From NCBI RefSeq assembly GCF_003935895.2, contig NZ_CP054058.1, positions 310,001 through 374,000 of the forward strand: a stretch of DNA of 64,000 nt, given 5' to 3'. Below are positions 1 through 10,969 of this stretch, in pieces. The notes beneath the pieces were generated by a model. It was not told where the DNA came from. It was given only the letters and a program-made list of their open reading frames with translations, and did no database searches. The position numbers and the translations under genes are program-made. Every line of letters starts with the position of its first letter. Position 1 is the stretch's first letter. This DNA comes from Scandinavium goeteborgense. Lineage in GTDB: Bacteria > Pseudomonadota > Gammaproteobacteria > Enterobacterales > Enterobacteriaceae.

Positions 1-61
1 TCAGCGCATTGCCTTTACGCGCGCAGTGCCCACATAAAATGGTCCTAAGGAGAGTACGGCT

Positions 62-331
62 ATGAAATATGTTACGGGTATGGTTACGGCATTGGTATTG
101 GGTTCTCTGTCTTTCGGTGCGTTTGCGGCCAAAGAAATTCAGAAAGAGGACGTGGCAAAAATGAACCTCACCAAGATTGGCACGGTGACCACCTCGCGCA
201 CCACATCGCCAATGGATGCGAAACATGATCTGTCGAAAAAAGCCGATGAAAAAGGCGCAACTTACTTCGTGGTGATCGCAGGGCAGAAGAACGAGAAAAC
301 CGTTCACGCCAATGCTGATATCTACAAATAA
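62..331 (+). CDS. Small periplasmic DUF1471 (YdgH/BhsA/McbA-like) protein
   Basis: An 89-residue secreted protein. Residues 1-22 are a signal peptide (basic start, hydrophobic core, cleavage after AFA), leaving a ~67-residue mature chain with the DUF1471 pattern: an early IGTVTT strand, a conserved ADEKGA turn and a hydrophobic YFVVIAG strand. Family members such as BhsA and McbA are small periplasmic or outer-membrane proteins tied to stress resistance and biofilm; the exact role of this copy is unknown. A clear AAGGAGA ribosome site at 47-53 supports the ATG at 62. It stands alone, converges on feoC and shares a bidirectional terminator with it. Family membership is fairly secure; function is inference. 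Confidence 0.8.
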   Translation: MKYVTGMVTALVLGSLSFGAFAAKEIQKEDVAKMNLTKIGTVTTSRTTSPMDAKHDLSKKADEKGATYFVVIAGQKNEKTVHANADIYK

Positions 332-336
332 GTAAA

Positions 337-366
337 AAGCGGGCCAGTGGCCCGCTTCTTCGTTTG
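337..366. terminator. Bidirectional terminator between the DUF1471 gene and feoC
   Basis: A perfect 7-bp stem (GCGGGCC at 339-345 with GGCCCGC at 349-355, 3-base loop). Read on the minus strand it is followed by five T, the classic end for the feoABC transcript; on the plus strand it is followed by a T-rich stretch that would end the upstream gene. Confidence 0.85.
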
Positions 367-382
367 ATGCATCAATACGTCG

Positions 383-619
383 TTACTGCAAAACCCACCA
401 TTCACGCAAACAGGCTTTGCCTTCCGGGCAGTGCTTACAGCTTCCGCTCAGACAATCCGACGGTTCTTCCGCAATGCGCTTCGCTTTGCCCATCGCTTCC
501 ATTCGCATCAGCATCGCGTCAACCATCGGCTGCGGCGTGTGCAGCGCGCGGCTCAACTGCTGAGCCTCCATTCGGCCCTGCAATGCCAGTATGTTCCGCA
601 GTTCAATCATCGATGCCAT
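383..619 (-). CDS. feoC: FeoC, [Fe-S]-type winged-helix regulator of ferrous iron transport
   Basis: A 78-residue protein with an N-terminal winged-helix fold (about residues 1-50) followed by a four-cysteine cluster, Cys56, Cys61, Cys64 and Cys70 (spacing CX4CX2CX5C), which in enterobacterial FeoC binds an oxygen-sensitive iron-sulfur cluster. In Klebsiella and Salmonella FeoC binds FeoB and protects it from proteolysis under low oxygen. It is the last gene of feoABC, 9 bases after feoB, and precedes the operon terminator. Length and cysteine spacing match the family, so the identification is firm; whether it also regulates transcription is unsettled. Confidence 0.95.
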   Translation of the reverse strand: MASMIELRNILALQGRMEAQQLSRALHTPQPMVDAMLMRMEAMGKAKRIAEEPSDCLSGSCKHCPEGKACLREWWVLQ

Positions 620-628
620 GATTTGTCC

Positions 629-2950
629 TTAGTGACAGTCGCCCGCCGGGCTGCTGCAACAGCTTTCGACGGTTTTCTTCGTCGCCAGCAAATTCACGTT
701 AACCCGGCTGCGGGCGCGGCGTAACAGGCCCAATACCACGACGTTAAACAGGATGACGGACAGAATGCAGGTCAGACTGTAGCGCGGATGCTGGTTGTAG
801 CTGGCAACCTGATAGAACAGCGTCGACAGCGAGTAGGCGATGTTCAGCCCCCACAGCACCGAGAAGCCCATCCAGCCACGGCTAGATTCGCGGGCGATGG
901 CGCCCATCACTGAGATGCACGGAATGTAGAGCAGGACGAAAATCAGGTAGCTGTAGGCGGCGGCCGCGCTGCCGAATTTGCTGCTCATCACGCCCATCGC
1001 GCCGGTGGCCATTTCACCGTCGCCTTTGCTGGCTTCGATCGGGTTGGCCAGTACGCTCAGGCTGAAGGTGTCTTTCAGGCTCTGCCAGGTTTCCCCGGCG
1101 GCGGCGCCCAGTTCATCCAGCAGATTGAAATCAGCGGGGTTGAATTCTTCCTGCTGGATATTTTCTGCGGTGTAGAGGGTGTTCAGCGTACCGACCACCA
1201 CTTCTTTTGCCATCGCACCAGTGAACAGCCCCACGGTGGCCTGCCAGTTGTCTTCGTGCACGCCAATCGGTTTGAAAAGCGGGGTGATTACGCGGCTGAC
1301 GGAAGCCAGCGCCGAATCGTTGATGTTGTCCGCTGCCTGGCCGCTCAGCGTGAAGCTGTTCAGCGCGCTAAGGAAAATACTGACGATCACAATCACTTTA
1401 CCGGCACGCAGAACGAAGCCTTTCAGGCGCTGCCAGGTCTGGATAATTAAGCTTTTCAGATGCGGCACGTGGTACACCGGCAACTCCATCACGAACGGCG
1501 ACGCTTCGCCACGCATGATGGTGTGTTTGAGCATCAGGCCAGTGAGGACAGCCATCACGATGCCGAGCACGTACAGCGAGAACACTGCCAGCGCGCCTTC
1601 CTGACCGAAGAATGCTGCGGCGAAGACGGCGAAAATTGCCAGCCGCGCACCACAGGACATAAACGGCGCCATCATGATGGTCATCAGGCGTTCACGTGGC
1701 GCATCCAACGTACGCGCGCCCATCACCGACGGCACGTTGCAGCCGAAACCGACAATCAGTGGCACGAACGATTTACCCGGCAGCCCGAGGGACTGCATCA
1801 GACGGTCCATCACAAACGCCGCGCGGGCCATGTAACCGGAATCTTCGAGGAACGACAGGAACAGGTACATCATCCCAATCTGCGGTACCAGCGGCAGCAC
1901 GGTGTTGATCCCGCCGCCAATCCCCTGCGCGAGGAAAATAGTCAGCCATTCAGGGAAGTGGAGGGTAGCGCCAATCCACTGAAGGCCGTGAATAAAGATA
2001 GCCACTGAACCGGCATCGAAAATCGGCTGAAGTGCGCCGCCGATGTTAATTGCCAGCAGGAACATCAGGTACATCACGAACAGGAACACCGGCAGACCGA
2101 GGAAACGGTTGAGGATAATTCGGTCCACCGCGGCGGTGAAACGGCTCGGTTCGGCGGTCAGGGTGTTACTCACCACATCGCAAACGGCGGCGATGGACTG
2201 ATAGCGCGCATCGGCAATATGCAGGGCCGGGTCGTCCATTTCAGTTTGCAGGCGCTGTACGGTAGGCTCGAGCTGCTGTTGAGCTCGTTCTCCGGCAAAG
2301 CCGAGGCTGTAAATATCGCCCTCGAGCATTTGCAGGCCCAGCCAGCGACGCTGTTTCAGCGGCATCTCTTTTGGCATCACCTGCGCCAGTGAATCGGCCT
2401 CACGCAGCAATGGCTGCGCGTAATGCACCAGCTCTAAATCGTCATTGGCCTGATGGCGGTCGAGGGACATTTTCAGCGCTTCGATACCACGTCCGCGGGT
2501 AGACACCAGTGGGATAACCGGGCAGCCAAGGCGTTTTGCCAGCGCGTCGACTTCGATGCGGATTTGCTGCTTCTCAGCGATATCCAGCATGTTCAGTGCC
2601 ACCACGCATGGAATGCCAAGCTCCAGTAATTGCAGCGTCAGATACAGGTTGCGCTCAAGGTTGGACGCATCGACCACGTTGATCAGCAGGTCAGCGTCAC
2701 CGCTCAGAATATAGTGACAGGCTATCTGCTCATCGAGCGAGGTTTGCGAGGAGATGGTGGTCAGCGAATAGGTGCCTGGCAGGTCAACCAGCGTCACTTG
2801 ATTATCGGTAGTAGTGAACTGGCCTTCTTTACGCTCAACCGTGACGCCGGACCAGTTGCCCACGCGCTGACGCGCCCCGGTCAACTGATTAAATAAGGTT
2901 GTCTTCCCTGAATTCGGATTGCCAATTAAGCCAATGGTTAATTTCTTCAT
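629..2950 (-). CDS. feoB: FeoB, ferrous iron transport inner-membrane GTPase
   Basis: A 773-residue protein that imports Fe(II) across the inner membrane. The N-terminal G domain shows all guanine-binding motifs: G1 GNPNSGKTT (10-18), G3 DLPG (57-60), G4 NMLD (120-123) and G5 STRG (150-153), followed by the helical GDI-like region to about 270. The remainder is the polytopic membrane part with two gate domains, including the cysteine-containing motifs GFGCNVP and PCISVMGAIARE. It lies between feoA (29 bases upstream) and feoC. The Fur-like box ahead of feoA implies iron-repressed expression. Length equals the E. coli protein. Confidence 0.98.
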   Translation of the reverse strand: MKKLTIGLIGNPNSGKTTLFNQLTGARQRVGNWSGVTVERKEGQFTTTDNQVTLVDLPGTYSLTTISSQTSLDEQIACHYILSGDADLLINVVDASNLERNLYLTLQLLELGIPCVVALNMLDIAEKQQIRIEVDALAKRLGCPVIPLVSTRGRGIEALKMSLDRHQANDDLELVHYAQPLLREADSLAQVMPKEMPLKQRRWLGLQMLEGDIYSLGFAGERAQQQLEPTVQRLQTEMDDPALHIADARYQSIAAVCDVVSNTLTAEPSRFTAAVDRIILNRFLGLPVFLFVMYLMFLLAINIGGALQPIFDAGSVAIFIHGLQWIGATLHFPEWLTIFLAQGIGGGINTVLPLVPQIGMMYLFLSFLEDSGYMARAAFVMDRLMQSLGLPGKSFVPLIVGFGCNVPSVMGARTLDAPRERLMTIMMAPFMSCGARLAIFAVFAAAFFGQEGALAVFSLYVLGIVMAVLTGLMLKHTIMRGEASPFVMELPVYHVPHLKSLIIQTWQRLKGFVLRAGKVIVIVSIFLSALNSFTLSGQAADNINDSALASVSRVITPLFKPIGVHEDNWQATVGLFTGAMAKEVVVGTLNTLYTAENIQQEEFNPADFNLLDELGAAAGETWQSLKDTFSLSVLANPIEASKGDGEMATGAMGVMSSKFGSAAAAYSYLIFVLLYIPCISVMGAIARESSRGWMGFSVLWGLNIAYSLSTLFYQVASYNQHPRYSLTCILSVILFNVVVLGLLRRARSRVNVNLLATKKTVESCCSSPAGDCH

Positions 2951-2979
2951 TTTACGGGACTCGCTGTGTCTGGCAGGAA

Positions 2980-3240
<261 letters not shown>

Positions 3241-3313
3241 TCATACGCGCGCAACGGCGTACGAAACCAAGGATGGTGCCAACAGGAAAGGATAAAATAT
3301 CAACAGTGACGAT

Positions 3314-3332
3314 GATAATGAGAATGGTTTCC
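3314..3332 (+). promoter_or_regulatory. Fur-like box upstream of feoABC
   Basis: GATAATGAGAATGGTTTCC matches the 19-bp Fur consensus at 14 of 19 positions by eye. It lies ~110 bases upstream of feoA, where iron repression of feo is known in E. coli and Salmonella. It shares the core AATGAGAATGGTT with the box ahead of bfd at the other end of the window. Confidence 0.65.
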
Positions 3333-3516
3333 GTCTTCAATCAATAAAATGTGAATGGATGTTCATTTAACGAATAATTGGCGTGAATTTGACGTGGCGC
3401 AATATTTATTGCGGGAAAGGATGTTTGCGAAAAAGCAGAGTTGTTATCAAAGTGAAAATAATAATGCGAAGAATTAATGAAAGGTAAAAAGGCGTGTCTG
3501 AATAATGTCGCTAGGT

Positions 3517-3548
3517 ATCAGGCCCGTTTATAAATAAACGGGCCTGAT
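3517..3548. terminator. Long inverted repeat downstream of tex
   Basis: A perfect 14-bp stem (3517-3530 with 3535-3548) around a 4-base TAAA loop, 10 bases past the tex stop codon. It lacks a long T run on either side, so it may act as a terminator or an mRNA 3'-end stabiliser. Confidence 0.7.
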
Positions 3549-3558
3549 GGGTACAGAC

Positions 3559-5886
3559 TTATTTTTTCTTCATCGCTGCGGCCAGCGCATCCATCATGGC
3601 ACTGTTTCCGGCAGGCGTGGCTTCACGTCCGCGCGGTTTTGCCGCTTTGGCTGCCGGGCGCGCATTCTGCTCACGACAGCCACCGCCGCCACGACGGCTG
3701 TTGGTATCGCCAGGCTGCTCGTCCAGACGCATGGTCAGCGCGATGCGCTTGCGCTGCATATCCACTTCCAGCACCTTGACCTTCACGATGTCGCCTGCTT
3801 TCACCACGGTGTGTGGATCGTCGACGAATTTATCGGCCAGGGAGGAGATGTGGACCAGACCGTCCTGATGCACGCCGATATCCACGAACGCACCGAAGTT
3901 GGTGACGTTGGTCACCGCGCCTTCCAGCACCATGCCTGGCAGCAGGTCGTTCATGGTTTCCACGCCGTCGGCAAACTTCGCCGTTTTGAACTCAGGGCGC
4001 GGGTCACGGCCCGGTTTTTCCAGCTCTTTGATGATGTCGGTCACCGTCGGCAGACCAAAACGTTCGTCGGTGAAATCGACCGCTTTCACGTTACGCAGTT
4101 CGCTGCTGTTACCCATCAACTCTTTCAGCGCCTGCTGGGTTACCGCCAGAATGCGTTCCACGACAGGATACGCTTCCGGGTGAACGGTTGAGGCATCGAG
4201 CGGATTGTCGCCGTGGTTGATACGCAGGAAGCCCGCGCACTGTTCGAAGGCTTTCGGCCCCAGACGGCTCACTTTGAGCAGCTGTTGACGGTTCTGGAAC
4301 TGACCGTTCTCATCACGCCAGGTCACGATGTTCTGCGCCATCATGCGCGTCAGGCCCGCGACACGGGTCAACAGCGGCACGGAGGCGGTATTAAGGTCAA
4401 CGCCGACGGCGTTCACACAGTCTTCCACTACCGCGTCCAGTTTGCGCGCCAGTTGGCTCTGGCTGACGTCGTGCTGGTACTGGCCGACACCGATTGATTT
4501 CGGGTCGATTTTCACCAACTCGGCCAGCGGATCCTGCAAGCGACGGGCGATAGACACCGCACCACGAATAGAAACATCGAGATCCGGGAATTCGAGCGCA
4601 GCCAGTTCAGAGGCGGAATACACCGATGCTCCGGCTTCGCTGACGATCACTTTTTCCGCCGTCACTTTCGGGAACTGCTGCTGCACGTCGAGGTAGAAAC
4701 GCTCGGTTTCGCGTGAGGCGGTACCGTTGCCAATCGCCACCAGTTCGACATTGTATTTTTCGCATAGCGCTGCCACGGCAACCGCCGATTTCGCCGCCTG
4801 ACCGGTGTGTGGATAAATGGTGTCGGTGGCGACCAGTTTGCCGGTGCCATCAACCACTGCCACTTTCACGCCGGTACGCAGACCCGGATCGAGACCCATG
4901 GTCGCACGCAGACCCGCCGGAGCGGCCATCAGCAGATCGTGCAGGTTGCGGGCGAAGACGTTAATCGCTTCGTCTTCCGCACGTTCGCGCACGGTACCCA
5001 TCAGTTCGGTTTCAAGGTGCATCAGCACTTTGATGCGCCACGTCCAGCTCACTACGCCTTTACGCCAGCTGTCTGCCGGGGCGTTATTCAGACGCAGATT
5101 GAGATGGTCGATGATGATTTGTTCGCAATGGCTCTCTTTTGGCGGCTCGTCGAATTGCGGATCGGGGTTCAGGGAGAGCTGCAAAATACCTTCGTTGCGG
5201 CCACGGAACATCGCCAGCGCGCGGTGAGACGGCGCGGTAGCAATCGGTTCGTGGTGATCGAAGTAGTCGCGGAATTTCGCGCCTTCTTCCTCTTTGCCGC
5301 TGACCACAACGGCAACCAGATGGGCGTTTTTCCACAAGTAGTTACGCACTTTCGCCAGCAATTGGGCGTCTTCGGCAAAGCGTTCCATCAGGATATAACG
5401 CGCGCCATCGAGGGCCGCTTTGGTGTCGGCCACGCCGTTATCAGCGTTGATGTATTTCGCGGCTTCGTCTTCCGGGACGTGCGACGGCTCGTTCCACAGC
5501 AAATCGGCCAGCGGCTCGAGGCCTGCTTCAATCGCGATTTGCCCGCGGGTACGGCGCTTCGGCTTATACGGCAGGTACAAATCTTCGAGCTCGGTTTTGC
5601 TCAGCGTGCCGTTGATGGCTTTCGCCAGTTCGTCGCTCAGTTTGCCCTGATCGTTGATGGACTTGAGGATTGACTGGCGGCGTTCTTCCAGCTCACGCAA
5701 ATAGCCAAGACGGGTTTCCAGGTTACGCAGCTGGGTGTCGTCCAGACCGCCGGTGACTTCCTTACGATAACGTGCGATAAACGGCACGGTGTTCCCTTCA
5801 TCAAGCAGACGAACGGCAGCAACAACCTGTTCGTTTCTGGCCTGAAGTTCACCCGCAATAATGCGGCAGAGCGAATCATTCATCAT
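3559..5886 (-). CDS. tex: Tex (YhgF), RNA-binding transcription accessory protein
   Basis: A 775-residue cytoplasmic protein of the Tex family. Order of domains: N-terminal helical Tex region, a YqgF/RuvC-like nuclease fold beginning near [17 protein letters not shown] (about 330), helix-hairpin-helix modules, and an S1 RNA-binding domain ([19 protein letters not shown], around 650-720), then a basic, Gly/Arg/Ala-rich tail ending in lysines. It binds structured nucleic acid and is linked to transcription and RNA metabolism; the precise role is not fixed. It is a single gene between feo and greB. The tail carries a short Gly-Gly-Gly-Gly-Cys insert compared with E. coli, otherwise collinear. 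Confidence 0.95.
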   Translation of the reverse strand: MMNDSLCRIIAGELQARNEQVVAAVRLLDEGNTVPFIARYRKEVTGGLDDTQLRNLETRLGYLRELEERRQSILKSINDQGKLSDELAKAINGTLSKTELEDLYLPYKPKRRTRGQIAIEAGLEPLADLLWNEPSHVPEDEAAKYINADNGVADTKAALDGARYILMERFAEDAQLLAKVRNYLWKNAHLVAVVVSGKEEEGAKFRDYFDHHEPIATAPSHRALAMFRGRNEGILQLSLNPDPQFDEPPKESHCEQIIIDHLNLRLNNAPADSWRKGVVSWTWRIKVLMHLETELMGTVRERAEDEAINVFARNLHDLLMAAPAGLRATMGLDPGLRTGVKVAVVDGTGKLVATDTIYPHTGQAAKSAVAVAALCEKYNVELVAIGNGTASRETERFYLDVQQQFPKVTAEKVIVSEAGASVYSASELAALEFPDLDVSIRGAVSIARRLQDPLAELVKIDPKSIGVGQYQHDVSQSQLARKLDAVVEDCVNAVGVDLNTASVPLLTRVAGLTRMMAQNIVTWRDENGQFQNRQQLLKVSRLGPKAFEQCAGFLRINHGDNPLDASTVHPEAYPVVERILAVTQQALKELMGNSSELRNVKAVDFTDERFGLPTVTDIIKELEKPGRDPRPEFKTAKFADGVETMNDLLPGMVLEGAVTNVTNFGAFVDIGVHQDGLVHISSLADKFVDDPHTVVKAGDIVKVKVLEVDMQRKRIALTMRLDEQPGDTNSRRGGGGCREQNARPAAKAAKPRGREATPAGNSAMMDALAAAMKKK

Positions 5887-5989
5887 GGCTATATTTCATC
5901 TGTAGGATCGAAAAACAGGGGATAGTTATACGGATTGGTCAGCCAAAATGCCAGCCGGACCCCTCCGCAATCAGAGTGTTCCAGGTGCG

Positions 5990-6463
5990 TTATTTGACGT
6001 ACTCGATCTCATTGACGTACCAACTGGCGTCACCCGCCGGCGTCTGCACCACGGCGAGGTCACCGACTTCTTTTTTCAGCAGCGCGCGGGCCATCGGCGA
6101 ATCGATGGAGATATAATCTTTGCGCCCGAAAATTTCGTCATAGCCGACAATGCGAAAGCGCTTGGTGTCGCCATCGTCATTTTCGATTTCCACCCAAGCG
6201 CCGAAGAAGACTTTGCCTTCCTGCTGCGGGGAGTAATCGACGATTTTTAGATTTTCCAGACATTTGGTCAGATAGCGAACCCGGCGATCGATTTCACGCA
6301 GACGCTTTTTGTTATACTGATAATCGGCGTTTTCGCTGCGATCTCCGAGACTTGCGGCCCAGGTGACTTTTTTCGTCACCTCTGGGCGGTCTTCGCGCCA
6401 AAGATAATCCAGCTCTTTCTTCAACTTCTCATACCCTTCACGGGTGATTAGCGGCGTTTTCAT
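5990..6463 (-). CDS. greB: GreB, transcript cleavage elongation factor
   Basis: A 157-residue protein that enters the secondary channel of backtracked RNA polymerase and stimulates cleavage of the displaced RNA 3' end. The N-terminal half is the coiled-coil finger whose tip carries the acidic pair in GDRSENADYQYNKKR (about residues 40-54); the C-terminal half is the FKBP-like domain that docks on polymerase. Length matches E. coli GreB (158). It is divergent from ompR, with 226 bases between the two start codons, as in E. coli. Confidence 0.97.
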   Translation of the reverse strand: MKTPLITREGYEKLKKELDYLWREDRPEVTKKVTWAASLGDRSENADYQYNKKRLREIDRRVRYLTKCLENLKIVDYSPQQEGKVFFGAWVEIENDDGDTKRFRIVGYDEIFGRKDYISIDSPMARALLKKEVGDLAVVQTPAGDASWYVNEIEYVK

Positions 6464-6689
6464 TGTGGTGCTACCTTGTGACTACTTGTGCTTGCGCACA
6501 TTTTGCCTCACAGATGACGTCAATTGGTTAAAAAATAGTTTTCTGTGATGAATTGTACAGATAAGCTGCTGTAAAATATGCTTTGTAACAATTTCGGCTA
6601 GAATTTATACCAGATTTAGCTGGAGCCTAGCGTACGCTTTTTTGAGAATACGTACTCATAATTGTACGAACCCTCTGGGAGTAAAAACA

Positions 6690-8753
<2,064 letters not shown>

Positions 8754-8755
<2 letters not shown>

Positions 8756-8788
8756 AAAAACGGCAACCTCTGGTTGCCGTTTGCTTTT
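8754..8788 (+). terminator. envZ terminator
   Basis: Perfect 8-bp stem CGGCAACC (8761-8768) / GGTTGCCG (8772-8779), preceded by seven A and followed by TTTGCTTTT. It starts within the last bases of envZ. It looks like a sister copy of the hairpin that ends pckA at 8951-8970. Confidence 0.85.
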
Positions 8789-8807
8789 GCCTCGTGCGGT
8801 CTGATGC

Positions 8808-8938
8808 CCTCACCCCGGCCCTCTCCCACGGGGAGAGGGAGAAATACAGACCGGACAGTTCCCTCGCCTACGGGGAGAGGGAGAAAAACAGCACCGGACA
8901 GTTCCCTCTCCCTTTGGGAGAGGGTTAGGGAGAGGGAG
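8808..8938. repeat. Short direct-repeat / palindrome array between envZ and pckA
   Basis: Three imperfect units built on a CCCTCTCCC / GGGAGAGGG palindrome. The block ACCGGACAGTTCCCTC occurs exactly at 8850-8865 and again at 8893-8908 (43-base period), and each unit ends in GGGAGAGGG. This type of pyrimidine/purine-biased intergenic palindrome is common between genes in Enterobacter and Klebsiella genomes. It does not code for a protein. Confidence 0.75.
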
Positions 8939-8946
8939 TAGACAGT

Positions 8947-8974
8947 AAAATGGCAATCTTTGGATTGCCATTTG
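8947..8974 (-). terminator. pckA terminator
   Basis: Perfect 8-bp stem TGGCAATC (8951-8958) / GATTGCCA (8963-8970) with a 4-base loop, seven bases past the pckA stop codon; on the minus strand it is followed by TTTTA. Confidence 0.8.
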
Positions 8975-8977
8975 CTT

Positions 8978-10594
8978 TTACCTTGGGCCTGCCTCAACCA
9001 GCGCGGCACCTGCAGGGGTGTCGGTGTATTTCTCGAAGTTTTCCACAAATAAGTTCGCCAGCGCTTTGGCTTTTTCCTGCCACTGTTCCGGTGACGCGTA
9101 GGTATTACGCGGATCCAGAATATGCGTATCCACACCCGGCAGTTCGGTTGGGATCTGCAGGTTGAACATCGGCAGCGTGAAGGTTTCCGCGTCATCCAGC
9201 GTGCCGTCGAGAATGGCGTCGATAATGGCCCGCGTATCTTTAATCGAGATACGTTTGCCAGTGCCGTTCCAGCCGGTATTAACCAGATACGCCTGCGCGC
9301 CGGAGGCCTGCATACGTTTCACCAGCACTTCTGCGTACTGCGTCGGGTGCAGCGACAGGAAGGCCGCGCCAAAGCAGGCGGAGAAGGTTGGCGTTGGCTC
9401 GGTCACACCGCGCTCGGTACCCGCCAGTTTCGCGGTAAAGCCAGACAGGAAGTGATACTGCGTCTGATTAGCCGTCAGGCGAGAAACCGGCGGCAGCACG
9501 CCGAAGGCGTCAGCAGTCAGGAAGATAACTTTGGTCGCATGGCCCGCTTTCGACACCGGTTTTACGATATTGTCGATGTGGTAAATCGGGTAGGAGACGC
9601 GGGTATTTTCGGTTTTCGATGCATCGTTAAAATCGATGGTGCCGTCGACCAGCACGCTAACGTTTTCCAGCAGCGCGTCGCGACGAATAGCGTGATAGAT
9701 ATCCGGCTCGGCTTCTTCTGACAGGCGAATGGTTTTCGCGTAGCAGCCACCTTCAAAGTTAAACACGCCGTCGTCGTCCCAGCCGTGTTCGTCATCGCCA
9801 ATCAGGCGGCGTTTCGGATCGGTGGAAAGGGTGGTTTTTCCGGTACCGGACAGACCAAAGAACACCGCCACATCGCCTTTTTCGCCGACGTTCGCTGAAC
9901 AGTGCATCGAGGCAATGCCTTTCAGCGGCAGCAGGTAGTTCATGATCGAGAACATCCCTTTCTTCATTTCACCGCCGTACCAGGTGCCGCCAATCAGCTG
10001 CACACGTTCGGTCAGGTTGAAGGCCACGAAGTTTTCGGAGTTCAGACCCTGCTCTTGCCAGTTCGGGTTGGTGCATTTCGCGCCGTTCATCACCACGAAG
10101 TCAGGCTTGAAGGTCTCCAACTCGTCGTCGGTTGGGCGAATAAACATGTTTTTCACGAAGTGCGCCTGCCAGGCCACTTCGGTAATAAAGCGCACGCACA
10201 GGCGGGTGTCGGCGTTAGCGCCGCAGTAAGCATCGATAATAAACAGGCGCTTACCAGAAAGTTGTTGGGTGACGAGTCCTTTGAGTTGCTGCCAGGTTTC
10301 CGGGGAGAGCGGTTTGTTGTCGTTCTTGCCTTTGCCTTTATCAGCCCACCATACGGTATCGCGGGTGGTGTCATCACGGACAATGTATTTATCTTTCGGC
10401 GAACGACCGGTAAAGATGCCGGTATCGACGGCGATAGCACCGAGATTCGTCAGAACGCCACGCTCGTACCCTTGCAGATTGGGGTTGAGCTCTTCCTCAA
10501 ATAACGTGTCGTAATCGGGGTTGTAGACGATATCCTGGACGTCGTTGATTCCATAAGCCTTGAGATCCTGCGGGGTTATACCTTTAACACGCAT
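8978..10594 (-). CDS. pckA: Phosphoenolpyruvate carboxykinase (ATP)
   Basis: A 538-residue cytosolic enzyme that converts oxaloacetate and ATP to phosphoenolpyruvate, CO2 and ADP, the first committed step of gluconeogenesis. Visible motifs: the PEPCK kinase-1a loop [11 protein letters not shown] (from about 247), the Mn/Mg-binding [18 protein letters not shown], the substrate-binding [12 protein letters not shown], and [12 protein letters not shown]. coli PckA is 540 residues. Single gene with its own terminator; the upstream region carries a CRP-like site, in line with the known cAMP-CRP dependence of the E. coli gene. Confidence 0.98.
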   Translation of the reverse strand: MRVKGITPQDLKAYGINDVQDIVYNPDYDTLFEEELNPNLQGYERGVLTNLGAIAVDTGIFTGRSPKDKYIVRDDTTRDTVWWADKGKGKNDNKPLSPETWQQLKGLVTQQLSGKRLFIIDAYCGANADTRLCVRFITEVAWQAHFVKNMFIRPTDDELETFKPDFVVMNGAKCTNPNWQEQGLNSENFVAFNLTERVQLIGGTWYGGEMKKGMFSIMNYLLPLKGIASMHCSANVGEKGDVAVFFGLSGTGKTTLSTDPKRRLIGDDEHGWDDDGVFNFEGGCYAKTIRLSEEAEPDIYHAIRRDALLENVSVLVDGTIDFNDASKTENTRVSYPIYHIDNIVKPVSKAGHATKVIFLTADAFGVLPPVSRLTANQTQYHFLSGFTAKLAGTERGVTEPTPTFSACFGAAFLSLHPTQYAEVLVKRMQASGAQAYLVNTGWNGTGKRISIKDTRAIIDAILDGTLDDAETFTLPMFNLQIPTELPGVDTHILDPRNTYASPEQWQEKAKALANLFVENFEKYTDTPAGAALVEAGPR

Positions 10595-10969
10595 GTCACT
10601 GCTCCTTAGCCAATATATACTGCCAATGATTGTAGGGTTGTTTGAGGGTTATAGACCGCGACCAGGCTCATAGAATTGCGTATCCGGACTCTCGTCAAAC
10701 TAACGGAAAACACGGTGACTCCTGTCACGAGGCGAGACAGATTATGGCAGGAAACGTTTTTGAGTGGGGGGAAATGTTCCTAAACCGTTAATAAATGGTT
10801 TAATGAACTGGTGGAATGTGAATGTAATCGCATTCCTGAAAGAAAGTTACGGAAGAGTTACAGTGAGAATCGATTCACGTCTCGGACGTTAATCTGAAAT
10901 ACGGCGAAAGGGTGTGCGTATTCATCGGCTCTGTACGAAAATACAGCTTTAATTAACAGGGCTGTTGCG
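10595..10969. other. pckA-yhgE divergent intergenic region (no gene)
   Basis: 375 bases between divergent start codons without a plausible gene. It holds a CRP-like site (10714-10729), and nearer yhgE a palindrome GAATCGATTC (10867-10876) flanked by GTGA and TCAC. No clear sigma-70 promoter could be assigned by eye. Confidence 0.5.
10714..10729. promoter_or_regulatory. Candidate CRP site upstream of pckA
   Basis: GGTGACTCCTGTCACG fits TGTGA-N6-TCACA at 8 of 10 defined positions, with a perfect GTGA-N6-TCAC core. It lies 120 bases upstream of pckA, a gene known to need cAMP-CRP in E. coli. Confidence 0.55.

Noticed and set aside
3440-3460. FNR site upstream of feoA
   Set aside because: Only half-sites (TTATCAAAG, TCAATCAAT) are visible; no pair with the TTGAT-N4-ATCAA spacing.
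8808-8938. CRISPR-like array
   Set aside because: Only three imperfect units with palindromic, near-contiguous repeats and no unique spacers of uniform length; no cas genes in the window.
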